Assembly: GCA_049999805.1 (NCBI GenBank)
Contig: JBNGIO010006268.1
Location: 1-48,941, forward strand
Origin: Folioceros fuciformis
Lineage: Eukaryota; Anthocerotophyta; Anthocerotopsida; Anthocerotales
Direction of reading: 5' to 3'
DNA: 48,941 bases
Shown here: positions 20,563-35,500 of the stretch, piece after piece
Layout of the letters: each line of letters opens with the position of its first letter
How positions within the stretch are numbered: the first letter of the stretch is position 1
Notes under the pieces: model-generated
What the model saw: only the letters and a program-made list of their open reading frames with translations
The model's database searches: none
Told to the model about the DNA's origin: nothing
Translations under genes and position numbers: made by a program

Positions 20563-23500
20563 CTAAAACCATGGATGCCATGTCGGGTCCATCATGCAGA
20601 GGCTTCGGGGCTGCAATGCTGCCTCTACAAGTTCAGTCACCCCCCTCTGGACGGATTGCAGTGGCTCTGGAGAATCTTCGTCCTGCACACAGGAACGAAG
20701 GCCTTCAGAAAATCACAGACATCAGTGGGAGCTACAGCACATGAGCTAAGAGAAACGAACCTCTTCAGGAAAAGACTGGGGTGCAATAGCTTTCACCCGA
20801 TTCATCACCATGTCTACGTTGGTTGTAACTTTCTGCTTCAGCTCACCCGTAGCTATGCCTCCTGCAGTAGGAGCTGCAGGCATACCAGGAGGTCTTCTCC
20901 ATGACCACGATATGAGCTCATCTCTAAAAAACATTCCTAGCTGATGCTGCACATGCTGGTTCTGTACACCCAAGCGTTGAAGATCGATGAGTTGGAACTG
21001 TAGTCTCTTCGAAAGAAGAATACACAATAACTTGGAATTCAAAAAGATGTTCACCTGAGGGGCTACAATGGACTGTGCAGCAGCACACATGGAGGAGACG
21101 AACAGACCTTCTACACCAAAGGGTGTAAAAAACGTCTGCAGGTTCCTTGTCAGTCTAAACGGGACGGAATCTGTAAACTCCACCATTCCATTCATGTCAT
21201 AAGCTGCAAACACCAGACAGGAGTCAGTGCCAGTGATAACACTAAGTCAGTAACCATATTACACATTTGCAACCCAATCACATCTCACCGGGATGGAAAT
21301 CATTCTGAAATACTTTCCCCGTGTTCTTCGCGAACAGAATCTTATTAGGAGATCGCCCCCCAATTTGCAGCATATATGACATGAACCCTGAAAGTGCCAG
21401 TTGAACAGCAAACTGCTTTTTAAATGTCCAAAGATGATTGGATGATGGCAGCGTCTTATACATATACTGGGAAAACACATTTTCGCTGACGAAGTTGTTT
21501 GTGATCTCGTTGTAAGTACGAAGGCGTAAATCAACGAACATCTCATTTGACAGCTGCCCTGTAATAGCCTGGTTCAGCCTCTCCTTGAAATGTGTTATAG
21601 GTGCATCAGCCTCCCGACCATAACGGGCACAGTTGATTTCATAAACCTCACCAAAGGTACTAAACATTAAATCATCCTCCACCATTCGGACCTTTAAAAG
21701 AGAAAGCAAGGTGACTGTGAGCAAATACTAGTAATAAACCAAACAGATCTCTGCACTTTGCAAGCAGGAAAACACATACGTCAACCACATCACCACTACA
21801 TAGCATGCATACCTGCGGCCACACCGGGATTATGACAGGAGCATTAAATGCCAGGTGCCGACGTCTCGACTCTTTGTACTTGTCAAGCAACCTATTCAGC
21901 ACTCTGAACAACTGCACCATGCGCTCGTCACTCCGAGCACTGGGTGTCAAAGATGTCTGCACCAGAAAATGCTTCTGGGAGCCATCACTACCAATCATGG
22001 TCAGGCGTCGGTGGCTACTACCATGACGGCGTACGATTGGAACGTCAGCACCAATTCGATCTAATTTCACAGCATGATCCGGGGAGTGGTCATTAAAATA
22101 CTGCCCTGGAACTTCTATATCTACAACATGGAATTCTCGTAACTGCCGGCTCTCTTCTTCTAATTTTAGCACAGCCGGGAGTCGATCTTCAACATTGCTC
22201 TGAAGCACACCTTTCCAATGCTTCAACCTATTAGTCAATTCTGCCAACGTTGCTGGGAACGTTCCAGCACTCTCAGGGTCCAAGTCCCTCTCAAAATCTC
22301 TTTTGTATTCGGTTACAAACTCGACATGCTTATTGACAGTGTCAGTCGAAAAGCAGGCTCTGCAAACGCCTGCCAGTTCCTTTTTCAGAGACTGTGGCAC
22401 TTCAGCTGTGGTTGCTGTTGGATACTTGTAGCAGCGATGTAACAGTGCATACACCACAGCAAGCAATCTCTCTTCAGGCAGAGGAACAAATCTTGCTCCA
22501 ATTTCTGTGAGCATCAGCTGCACCACCATCCATCTCAGAACATGGGATGACAAAACGACAACATTTCTAAGTGCCCAAATTGAGTAATAGAATCTCAGCA
22601 TCATCATTGCATCATGAAAGCTTGGATAAAAGCATCAAAGAGAAGTTGTACCTCCAATTCAGTTGCAAGGTTAGCATGCTTTCCTCTCAAAGCTTCCATT
22701 ATGTCCTTGGCTGCTTCAAAAGCGGAAGCTGCTGAAGGCCATGCTGCAACATTCCTCCTTGCAGGCAGTTGAGGATCACCTTGCCCACTACTTGCAGGTT
22801 GACCCGTTTCAGAACCTGCAGCTGAAACTCCTTCAATGTTAGGACCCCTCTCGCCTTCTTGACCAGCACTGCTGGCGTTTTCTTGTCCTGTATTTTGAGT
22901 CTGAGCCACATTCCCTGTTTGTGCAGCCGTGTTTGCAATACCCAGTTGATTCGTTGCAGCAGTGTCTACTGCCAATGCACTGCTGCTGGAAACAGATGTC
23001 ATAGGCCCACTGTCAGAGGAATTTGCAGGAGGGGCCCCAGGTGCATTTGCCATGGCTTGCACACGGGCCTGAGCCTGAGCCTGGGCCTGGGCCTGCGCCT
23101 GGGCCTGCACCTGGGCCTGCGCCTGGGCCTGGGTCTGCACCTGGGTCTGCACCTGGGCCTGCCCCTGGGCCTGCACCTGGGCCTGTGCCTGCGCCTGCGC
23201 CTGGGCCTGGGCCTGCGCTTGGGCCTGCGCCTGGGCCTGGGCCTGGGACTGGGCCTGGGCCTGCTTGGCACTCTCAGTCTTGGACGCAATATCACGCCGT
23301 TCCAGCAGGTAAGTCCGCAGCCAGTAGTATAAAGCCTGCAAAGACATCGCAGTTGACAAAAATTGTCATGCTAATTATGTGGTCAGTACTTCTTGGCATC
23401 TCCTGCTCATCGAACCAGCAGTTGACAACCTTACAGCAAGCAGCTAGTGCTAACCCACCTGAGGATACACTGTTGCTAGTCTCGCCAGAACTGTCCTGGA

Positions 23501-26500
23501 ACTCTGAGCTTCCGGCCTCTGCAGTGACAGAAGTAGCTGTGGAATCCAGGACAGCCACACCCAATGCTGTATCTGTTCCCAGTACTTATCGAGAGCCTTA
23601 CCAACTGTACCATTCTGATTGTCAAAGCTCAGAAGATACAATACCCTTGCAAGGTGGCTCCTGCCATGCGAGCCACACTTGATGCCCTGGAGAAAACAAC
23701 TAACAGCATAGTCCAGCCAGATTTCGTCACTTGTGTCCTTGTACACCTATTCAGCATCAGGCAGCAGAAAATAAGCAAAGCACCAAAGTACTAAATTGAG
23801 ACCCTACAAGAACTTGGACTTTGGATACTGACCTGATCACAATGATTACCCCAGCTGATCCACCCTTTTGAAAGATGTTTGAACAGAGAAATAGCTGTTG
23901 AAAACATTTGATTGGCATTCTCATTATCGTGCATTTTCTGTAAGAATTCACCCCTCAGCCTGTAGATTTCTGCCTTGTGTTGCACAGGAAAATATTCCAG
24001 ATTCGTGATGGTCAGGAGGTTTAGCCCACTGGTTAGCTCTCCCTTCATCTCCAAATAAGCCTTTGCTTGCTCTTTGATCTTGACAAAAGCTTCCTGCTCA
24101 GTTAACAAGTTTTCACATATGTAAAAAGAAGAAGCTCAACCTGAACAAGCCGGCAGCATGATGAGCAGCATACAAGGACACCTACCTGAACCTCCATAGT
24201 CATGTAACCATACAACTTGTTAAGCACCGTTACACATACATCATGTAGCCCTTGCTTACGTGCCACATGTGCCAGCTTATTTACACTCCAGGCCTTATCA
24301 CGGAATCCAAGCTGATGGAGCTGTGGGTTGGTCTCTGTAAAGCCTTGGAAGGCATTAATTACAGTGTTGTACATGTGGTTACGCCAAGTTAAGAGCTCAT
24401 ACCAAACAGTCAATTCATCCCACTCATTTGGAGTTCTCAGTTTCCATGTGTCTAAAATGTCCTTAAGGTCAGCATAGGCACCCCCCGAAAGCTGAGGCCC
24501 AGAGTCCTGAGCCTTGCTACCATTTGCAATTTCAATTAAGACTCTTGCAGATTCCTGCAGCTCTACCAGTTGCTGAAACTGTTGGAGAACCGGAATGTGA
24601 GACTGAACAGCCATCTCAGGTAGCTGCCACCACTGTTGCAGAGCTAAGTCGATGCCTTGCTGCACCCTCTGTTCAGCATCATGTACGCCATTCATGCTTC
24701 CGTCACTGAGTGCAACATATGCCTGAACCATGCGATACTTGGGAGTTTCTTCGACTTGGGCCTTCGGAAGTACAGTGTCTTTGAGCAAGGACCAGTCTGG
24801 CACTTTCCATAAACAATCTATGAGAATATCATAGTTGTCAACATTCTTCCCAAACTCAGCTAGCACATCCCAGTGATTGAGACGTTTTGCCCCCTGGATC
24901 CATTGTTCTTCCCACAGACACATTTCTGCCTTCGAGACACCTATATTGAAAGAGCCTTGAGTTGCCTTATTCATGGCCATATAGAAGACATCAGCAGCAC
25001 GCTGCCACATTCCATGCTGCACCAGGGAAAGCCCTGCTCTTGTATCAGGTGTAATGGTACGTTTCTTCCAAAGGCCATATCGGACATCTTCCTCATTCAG
25101 TAACCGATACAGGTCGGCCAGAGCATCGAAGCAACGTGTCTCGTGAGGAAAAAGTGATACATGACTCTCCAGCAAGGAAATAGCTATATGCCAGGCATTG
25201 TACGTCTTCCCCAAGTATTTAATCAATTCACTGGGAATTTTGGGCTGGGGTTGGCTCAAGGAAAGACCTTCTAACAGAGCCTGTACAACATTTGGTCTTT
25301 TGTCTTGCTGTTTGATATGACAGTCCCTAGACAGAAGATTAATCATAGGCTTAGCAAGTATCACCTGCTCTTCCTTCTGAAGGGTTGCCCAAACGATAGG
25401 GAAAACAAGTACCCACATATGATATGCCACGTGAGCATCTCTGTGGGACAACTCTCTCAAAGGGAGAATAAGATCAGCGACCTGCACGTATCGGTAAGTG
25501 TACCGTCAAAAAACCTAACTCGCTCAATCGCAACAGCAGTGACCAAGGCAAATGGAACCAACCTGAAGCTTGCTTGTCTCGTTCAGAAACCTTGTGTGTT
25601 TATGAATAATGCCAAGGAACGTGGGAGGTGCACCCTCAACCTCTTCTGGCAAATCACCAGTTTGTTGCTGAATTCCTGCCCGGTCTGGAATGCCCCCTGA
25701 TGGCATCAGCGGAGGAATTTGAGCAGAATTGGGGGCTAGAGTGATAGGTTCGTGCTCCACAAGTATGGCTAGAAGCAGATCAAGACCCTGCTTTAACCAA
25801 AACACGTCGCTTATATTATCCCAATCCTGTGATTGAATTAGATATTGCAGTCTTATAAACAGTGATTTCCCAATAAACTCATGGTAGAGGGCAAAAAAAT
25901 TTTGCCGCATCTCTGGGTCTCTGGCTCGAAGACCGAGCATGTACTGCCGCTCCAGCTTAAACACATCATTACGTACAGGAACTGAGTACCTGTTGACGTA
26001 CCAAGCATACGTTATCAGTAACTGGAATTTCAGAGCTTACATACAAGTTAGTCTTTTTTTCACAGTGGGCTTACTTCGAAGCATCAGAACATAGTCGATG
26101 GAGTAACTTCAAAAACTTGCTTTCCCACTCTTCCAAAACAGAGGCAGGCATATGCAGTTGGTCGACCAGGGATAGCTTTTGCATGAGCGTGAGAACATCC
26201 TTATTAGTGAGAGCTCCAGCAAGAGTACCAGTACCTGCAGGTTTGAAATCATTTTCAACCCACTCTTTGATAATGTCAAGGATGGCTAGCAAAATGCCAG
26301 CGTCAGTGCCTTTCTCTTGCAACATAGACTGCAGACTGGATATAAACAATCTCTTGCAATCTGGTGCAAAGAGCACACGTCCACTCATAAGATTCAAAAG
26401 AGCCTTCATATTCGCTATCACCAGTCCGAGATCTGCCACCAATCGTGCAGCAGCAGCAGCTCCATCTGAGTCAATGTGGCGCCCCTACAAAGAAGAACCA

Positions 26501-29500
26501 GGAAGGTAGTAAGGAAAACCACCTCAAACGGGTTCAACAAAATAACTAGCTCCGACAGCAGAACATAGGTTCAACCTGGCGCATCAAGGCTAATGCCGTT
26601 GCTGACATGTCACGATTGAGTCTCTGAACTACACGAACTAATGGCATCATGAACCGGTCACTGTATGACTTGTTCCCTTCTGCCAAACTCTTTAGTACAG
26701 ATACACATAAGCCAATCATAGAGTACGTAGACCTGGCATCCATTCCAGGAGATGGTGCAGCAGTTCCAGCAGCTAGATGCTTATGTATCAACTCCTCCAC
26801 TTTCTGGTGCAAAATCTTCACATCCTGGGGAGTAGTCGACAAATCAGCAGGAAAGGCATCATAAACCATCTTCAGCAAAGTACACAGTGCTTTTCCAATC
26901 TCCGGCAACTTGCTGTTGAAGGATGGCTCCAGGAGCTGTTAATAAACAGAAAAAGAGCAGTGTTACAAGACAAGCACCTTTCAGCTTCATCTCACCGAAG
27001 AGGACTTTCCATACAGAAGCGGCAGCCAATGTTCATGGTCATTAACGGTAGTAAGTTACCTGAACAATCTGTTGGACATTGTTACGTATGAAAAGATGAG
27101 GCTGCTTCTCCAACACTTTATTCATAACTTCTAACCCCTGTGCAAGTGCTGAAGACGGATCTTTGTTTTGGCCGCTCATAGGTTGGCTTAATAGCTTCTC
27201 CAAATAATTGAACTTCACATTGGCGCTTGGCCAAACCTCAAGAGCTAGAGTTAGATGATCCAAAGCCTGATTGTACATAGCTGCCATCTCTTTATCCTTG
27301 GGTTCAGTGACCAGGGAANNNNNNNNNNTGTACATAGCTGCCATCTCTTTATCCTTGGGTTCAGTGACCAGGGAAACCTGCAAATGAGAAAATATCAGCC
27401 CTCCGACTAATTTAAGGTGAAAGCCACCCTGGTACATGTTAGTTTAAGATGTGGGACCAGCCTGTTCTACAATATTTACCGGGAAGTTCAACACGAGTGC
27501 AGAAAAATGAATCTGCTAAGCCAATCCACCAGTTTATATTGACAAACAGACAAGGCCTCTCATGCTCAAGCAACACCTTCAACTACCCCACGTTGTCACT
27601 CAGGCTATATGTTCCAGCGGGCTTACTCTGATCAGAAAATTGATGACCATCTCTTCCATGGCTGCATTTGGTTTGAACTCTTCATCCGGCTGTCCACCAG
27701 CTCCTGGAGTGCCGATGTTTGGAATAGAACCAGTACCTGAGACAGGTAGACTTGGAGACAGGCTGGCCGAACTGGAAAGACCAGTTTCAGTCTTGACGCG
27801 TTTGCTTAAGTCCTCTGAGGATAAGGCAACTGTTTCAGCACTTCGCTTAGCAACCGAACTCCCATCTCCAACAGTAGAGTCCTGAGCATCGACGGTGGCT
27901 GCTCCCTCCCCTTCTGGAACAACCTTTGCTTCCGCCTGCCGCCTCTTCTCCCATGAGACAACCAAACCTGCTAGATCTATTGCAAGCCTCCTATTTTCAG
28001 GAGGTGAGTTCTGAGGCAAACCAAGGCGGCTAAGGGAGTTCACCATTTGTGGAACAAACTGAGCACGGCACGAATAGAAGAGCTCGGAATGCCGCACAAG
28101 GAGTTGGAAGATGTGAATCAAGTTTGGAACTGAGTGACCTTCCTCAACTAATATCTTTTTGGTGTAACGTATCCAGATGGGAATCTTCGAATCTCCCAGA
28201 GGCAAACGCCGAGGGAGTGCTGGCATAAGGATATCAAGAGCTTGCCTTACAAGGACCTTGTTCTCTGGTTGACAAAGGCGAAGAAGGGCCACAAAGACCT
28301 GCTTCGGCAAAGTGGACTACGTGTCAAACGGTACCTTGACGTGGCAGAGAATTGCATAGTACAGCCTCCAAAAGGAAGTACCAAGAAGCCCATACCTGTA
28401 AAATAATCTTCTCAGGAGCTTGATATGCTTCCAGAAAATGACAAACGTTGACAAATGCCCACTGCTTGCTGGCACTTTCCTCTCGTTTTAGGTGGTTCCA
28501 TCCGAATTTTATGAGCTCTTTCCTATGATGAACCAAATCATTTGGTAGATACTTCAACAACAATGTTGCGAGCTGGAGCAGCTCGATTCGGAGAGGTTCA
28601 TCATACTCCGCACTCACCTGTTACAAGCCAAACACGTAACCATGAGAACCAGAGACGCAAAATGTCAGAATTCTATGCCTTGGAACCGAAAACCATCCTC
28701 ACAACCACCTCTTCCGGAGGGTCAAGCAGCTTTTCCACTATGGTCTTGATGATAGTGGTGTCCACAACATCCCAGCTTTGGTTATTCTGGAATGCATGAG
28801 TTAACATTGGGAGAATCAACATCTGCATTGCGACCACCAAAAGGTCCTGGGCCATCATTGTTGACTGAAATAGTTGCAGAAAGCGGACCAATATAGCTTT
28901 TTTCTCTTCCGGACCATACCCCTCTGCCACCTGTCAGATTTCCAGTTCACAGTTTAAATGAAGATTCGACATCCAAATTGTATAACGACAAAAGGTTTAG
29001 TTAGCGTTTCAGACAAATACCTCAATCATGAAAAACTCCTTCAGGAATGTGTAGTCAATTCTGGTGCGCACCAAAAAGATTGACAGCATTTCAAAGAGCA
29101 CATCCACTTCAGACTTATCATGCCTGACAAAGTTAAGGAAACACTTAACCAGCCTCTTGCTCTCTTTGACCTGCAAAAACATTGAGCATCCTGACTCTCA
29201 GGACCTCACTCACCACAATGCTGTAAAGCCTAACCATCAATACAGTGACACAAGGCAGCACCTGATTCAGCACCAAGCCCTGTTCATTCCGTAGCCGAGA
29301 AATTCGTCCAGGAGACTGCCAGAGGCGGACAAGGGCATCAAACACTGGCCGATTGCACCACAGCCAGTCAGGCATCAGCTTCACGAGTGCCGACACAAGG
29401 GCAATGCCTTGAAACTGAACTTCCAGTGCCTGCCCAGGGACTTGCACTGGACTAGCTGTTGCTGACTGGACACCCATAAAATTGTCACTCCCTGAAACTA

Positions 29501-32500
29501 TCAGACCTCCAGTTGCCGAAGGGGCTGAGTTTGGTAGCTGATCGTCCGAGGTTGTTGCACTCTTAGTATTCGGGAAGGCACACGTGATAATTTTGTTTGG
29601 AGACTTGGCCAGTTCTTCTCTCAAAGGTTGCCCTGCTTCTGATCTGATGATATCTAGAAATCTGCAACCACAGGTACCACCTCAAATCGATGCATCCTAG
29701 TCATCACATTCCAGCTATCTGTAGACACAGACCATCAAAAACTGTAACAAGCCGCAAACCTAAGTTCCCACCTAGACAGATTCACTAACCCCAGTATCCC
29801 AACCAAGCGTATCGGCAGAATCTCTCACTAAAATGCTTTGTGCCGCTCACTTTCAAGGACAAAAGGAGATCATCAAATAGACTTCACGTTACCTTCGGAA
29901 AAAGTTTTCATTGGTCAGGCGGGCTAGAAAATAGTCGACTGCTTCAGTAGCATAGCGATTGAGAAACTTTGACAAGGGCAGCCGATATGGGCTATTGAGC
30001 TCACTGTACACCAAGCCTTGAGGAAGAGCTTGCTCCAATTGAATCGTTAACACCACTAGTTGGTCAAGAAATTTACTAGCCGCAGGTGGCAGGAGGTGGA
30101 AGAGCTCAATAATTGCTGATTCAATGGATGAGATTGATCAATACAGTGTGTTTGAAACTGTAAACAGCAGTCACAAGCGAACCAACCCAAGACAAGGACA
30201 CCAACCTGCAGCGATTTCAGGCTCTTCTCCATCCTTCCAGGACCTTGGAGAGGTGGCTAGCTTCTCAGGTTCCAGCCACTTCTGTAAATGCTCCATAAGT
30301 TTCTCACCCAAAGTAACATTGAACCAGTTAGCGAGAAGTTCCAGCAGTCGTGCTAAGCCTTGTAGCAGTGGCATGGTAAGATTCTTGGTATGTGCCAAGT
30401 TCACCAGGATAGGCCGTAAACTGCTCTGCAACAGTTCCTTGGGCATCTTCTGCTGTTGAATTACCTGTGGATAGGCATGCAACAAGTGAACCATTCAGGC
30501 TAGTGCATCTACAACCTAACCTTCTCGAACACAAACCCATAACATTACGCAGTTTTCAGACGTGTGGCAGATAATATGAAGACACCCAGTACTGAAATAC
30601 ATGGAAGACAAATTAAAACACAAAGTCCTGACTGCTGCCCTAATGATCCTGTGAGTGCTGTGCTCCTCACCTGGCGGAGACCCTCCTTTGCCACTGCAAC
30701 TATTTCAGGAGTTTTGCATGTTAGCGACTTGAAGAACATGGCAATGATCCGAGACCTCAATTCGCCATGATTGGGGGTTTTAAAATCTGCCCATGCCATT
30801 GCTGTACATAGCAACTCAATGCAAACTGTCCGAAGCTTGTTCAAAGAGGCAACCGTCTTTGGGTTCATGAATTTCCCCTGCAACACCTGTTCATCAGCCT
30901 CTGCCAGGCTAAGTGCATCGGTAAGTATGGTAATCAGCTCTGTGTTCATTTTCAACAAAGGAGGTCGCAGGGCCAAGCAAAAATTCAAGGACATCAGTGT
31001 CCCAACCTGTCACAGACGTTGAAGGTCATCAAAGTTACTACGTTGCAGAAATGCCTGACGCAGACACAATAGTCACAAAATGGGTGCATGATCTGACACC
31101 AACAATCTGCATACCTGATTATCCAACGCCTTCATGCGAAGTGGCCGAACTATCAAAGGCTGCAATAAAGGGCTGTGTAGAGGTTCAAGGAGCTCTGAAA
31201 CTTCACTTCCTGTGCGACTTGCTAGTAGTGCAAGACAAGACTGCACATTTCTCCTGACGACTTGAGAAGTAGACTGATTGAAAAGCTCTGCAGCAAGGAC
31301 GTCCACCACTCCTTGAAAGCTCAGTTGACGAGGCTCAGTGGTGGACTCATCCACATTGTTCACAACCCGCAAAACCTGGGTAAGGACTTGACTAGCTTCC
31401 ACAAGCTCCTTATTTGCATGGGGAGGAAGTCGCTTTAGAACATAAAGCAGCGCTCGGACAGCACGGACCTGGAAAGCACATAATGTCTCCACTGTCACTT
31501 TTCCTACTAATGCGCCAAGACCCATTACCCCTCCCATTTGAGATTGCCACGTGCTTCCATAGCAACAGTGTAGAAGTCGAGGCAATAGCTGCTCGAAGAC
31601 TGGAACCCGAACACCAGGAGGAGGGGAGTACACTGGGTTCATCGATGGGCTTGATACCATCATCGGAGTTCCAGGGGTGCTGACACCCCTAGGTGTCAAA
31701 TGGCCGGTGTGTTTTGCCCTAGCCAGAACTAGAAGGGTTTCCGCAAACACATTCAACCCATCCAGGGCTGCCTTTGCGTGAGCCCTGTTGTCATCAGCCA
31801 GAACGGCTACTACGGCATCCAGAAAAATCAAAGGATCAAGCTCTTTCAAATTCCCCTGGGAGCGAGCTCGAGGCTTCGGCGGTGCACCACCAGCTGAGGT
31901 CCCAACATGTAGCCCAAGCTGTCCAGAGGAAATAGATTGATTGGTTGTGGAAGATTCTACATGGAATATCATGGCAAAGTGGCGGCAAACATTGAGCACA
32001 AAATCATCCTTTGAGTCGAGCAGATCAGTCTCTGCACTAGCGGCAATGACTGTCATAAGTAAGAGTTTGAAGACACTTCTTTCAGCCATAAGCTGAGTCT
32101 TTGTCTTCACACCAAGATCAACCTGCAAAGGAAAGTCTACCTTAGCCGTAAGTCCATAAAGAGATAATCACATGGAATGTTATTTCACTGTATTGCAACC
32201 CTGCAGATGTATAGCACAAATCTGCTGCTATTGGGAATGGAGTGACTACCTTCATGTTCGATGTCTCTGCCCTGCGCCTCGATGGATCCACTGAGGTCAC
32301 AAGTATAGTGCTCAGCTGACCAGGAGTGAGACCTTCAGGCCCAATGTTGCCTTTCAAGTTCAACACAGAGGACAAACAAACTCGCAGAAACTTGAGGGCA
32401 TTCTTGCGGTAGAAGACATCAACACCAGATTGACTTTGTATCACTGCTGCCCTTGCTAGATAGATGCACCTATCTAAGGGCACCAAGAACGAGGTGCTTG

Positions 32501-35500
32501 GCTCAAACGTTAGTATCAACCTCAAACCATGTTCAGGGTTCTCCTTGCACTCCAAGGCAAGGGGTTCCTTCAAAAACTTCCGGTTCCTTCCACCCAGTTT
32601 TCCAAGCAACTGAAGAGCTTTGGCACCAAAGGGATATGGTTTTGGTTGCAAGTGAGACCAGAGTGTCAGGATCAGCTCTGTCATTACGCTCGCCATACTT
32701 GGCTCCAAATACTCTGGATTAAGGCTATCGATCCAAAATTCTAATGTCCTGAGCCCATGACCTACAAGATCATCATTTCCTTTCAAGGCTAAAACCAGAG
32801 GTTTCATAAGTCGTGGGAGGTAAGGAAGCAGCGAACTCAACCGTGCAGGCATGGTAAGACAAAGCTCCACAACTAGGTCACTCATGTCCATTCCTGTTGG
32901 TCCTTCAATCATTCCTAGCAACATGTTCAAACAGGGCTGAAGAGTTGGCACAAACTCCAGGAAGAGAAGCTCAAACTTCCCTCCAGAAAGAGCTCGAAAC
33001 ATGCTTCGCAGGAGCTGCATATAGCCCAATGGTTTATCACCCTCCGTTGCATTCTTCATACAAGCTTCCATGATAGTAATAACATGAGGCTGGAGCACAG
33101 GCTCACAGTCTGCAGGGAACTTGACTACTGCTACAAACAGGTAGCGGAAGAGTTGGAGAACCAGCTTGGCAGATGGTGTATCGGGCTGCTTTAGAACCTC
33201 AAGCTTGCTGTTCACGAGGAAATGAACAAGGACATCAGCAAAGTGTCTTGTAACTTTTGGGTTCTGCAGAAGGCTCACGTAGATCTGCAGCAATTGATTG
33301 TTCTCAAGCATACACTCAAATAGATGCAGCATAGACATAGAGAACATATCCATCAGATTTCTTGGTTCCATCACTGTGAAAACTGATGAATAGTGGGCAA
33401 ACAACTCCTTTTCCTCCTCCTTATCCTTGAACAGCGCGAGACAGTAGACACCGCCTTTCAATATCCCTGATGCGAGTCGAACCTGCAAAAATCACAGCTG
33501 TTCAACATATAGAAGCACCTAAAAACAACAGAACTTGTCTAGATCTATTTGTACCATCACGACTGCCAACAAGATGAGGCATTCGATTCAAACCACCTGA
33601 TTGCACCTGCACTGTTCTAGGCTTGACATTACTGAAAATCACTGAACTGCAAAGAAATTCGCTACTTTAAGAGATTATGATGACTCTTCCTAAAATACGG
33701 CCCCTGGATACCTCATCCTCCCACATGCCCTTGGGGCCGCCTTGGTTCATAGCACCAGGCTGTTGCGAAACCTGCTGAGTATTGAAGTGAGTGATGCTCC
33801 ACACCAGAGTTTTCATTCCTGCACAATCAACCGACAAACAATTGCCTTATCAAACATCAGACAAAATATAACCAGTTCCCGACCTGCAGGACCAAAGTAT
33901 CTCTGCCTGCGCTGGAACCAAAGGCACAAGTAGTCTGGGACTGTAATTCCCCTCAGACAGCTGAAGGCATCACAGTACAAAGCCCTTACCCATGATGAGG
34001 GTCTTAATTAGCTGTCTACAATCTGCAACCTCCTTAGCATGCTCCGGAGGTGCTTGAAGATTCAGCGCAGCCTGCCATGTCGAACCACCAAGTTTCATGA
34101 GAATCTTAGAAACCTGTCCAGCGAATCACAGGAAAAGAACGCCAAAAATATTGTATCTTGAGGATGTTGCCCCCGCCAACCTGAACAGGAAGCTCTAGCC
34201 TCGACCGCAAACTTGGCCTGTCTTTGGTGTCTTCAGAATCACCGCCCTCCACTAGCTTCAGACAACAGAAAAGCACGTATGAGATATATGCTTCATATGT
34301 AAGGGATCCAGATAACCTGAATATCGTGCACAGAGTGTGATGGGGACAGCATTGACTCGGGATATGGTAAAAGTATACCACGGAACGAAAATACAGCAGA
34401 AACGAGCCAACAGAGGTGTACGTGGCAATATCTCTCAACACAGTTCTCTTACTTAACAACAGAGCCTCTAGGTTTCATACCACAGCACATCCTCACCAGC
34501 AGGTCCACTTCGACACATTCCCCCGACTCAGCAATGCTGCTAGAGTGACACCAAAAGTACCTGAGCTATGTTGTGCTTCAAAGTGCCAAATTTGGTTACA
34601 AATGCATCTAGAATCCTCCCCTGTTCAGAATACAGCAAGTAATTATAGAAAACAAGGCGTAACCTCGAGCATTCAAATACGCACAAGGAGAGTGATGACG
34701 TACTAATAGAGCTCGTCCCTCTTCCTTGCTAAGATGGTCAACTCTCCGAGTAAAAATAGCCTCAACCTGGCAGAAGTACCAGGGGAATGTCAGCAAGTAA
34801 GCAAAAATAAACGAGAGTCACATTGGGAACTTGACCCACAGGGCAAGCAACGCCAGCAGTTTTACCAAATTAAGCATGAGACGCACGCATGTTGTCTGCA
34901 CACTCAGGGGCAGAGATGAATCATGTACATTTCGAGAGAATAGGTATACAACGCGACAAAGCTGCAAGGAGAGAGAGAAACTTTAAACCACGAAACACAA
35001 AGGTCGCCAGATGTCCCTTAGAAGACCATCAGTGTGGAGAGGAGTAAAGGATCTGAGTACCGAAGCAAGAGGAATGCATTTCCACTGAACTGCCAGCATT
35101 GACTTACCTGTGGTAGAGACAGTTCAAGACGAACATGATGGATGAGCTCTGCAAGAAGGCTATATGCTAGAGGCCGAAGAGTTTCGTAACATGCTCGGCC
35201 AGTTCCTACGAGAACCCTGCAAAAGGCGAAACAGCATTATACTCATCCTTGGGACTGAATAAATTAGAGGGAGTTTCTGTTAGTTGTCAGAAACTTCAGG
35301 ACAATTACCTTTCATCTAACAAAGTGTCTATCTGATTGAAAAAACCCCTTTTAAAATCTGTTGCAAGAACGTGTCTTGTGGCTACGAGAAGTTCCTGCAT
35401 AGACATTTGCGATTCTCTTTTTGAGTGTTGAAGGAGAGGAAAAGTGTGACAGGGAGAAAAAAACAAGCAAGCACACAGCCCTTCCACGTGAGTATCAAGA

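Noticed and set aside
22859-23682. Leu-Gly, Pro-Gly and Arg-Pro repeat proteins around 23.0-23.3 kb
   Set aside because: They are other-frame readings of the TRRAP Gln-Ala array.
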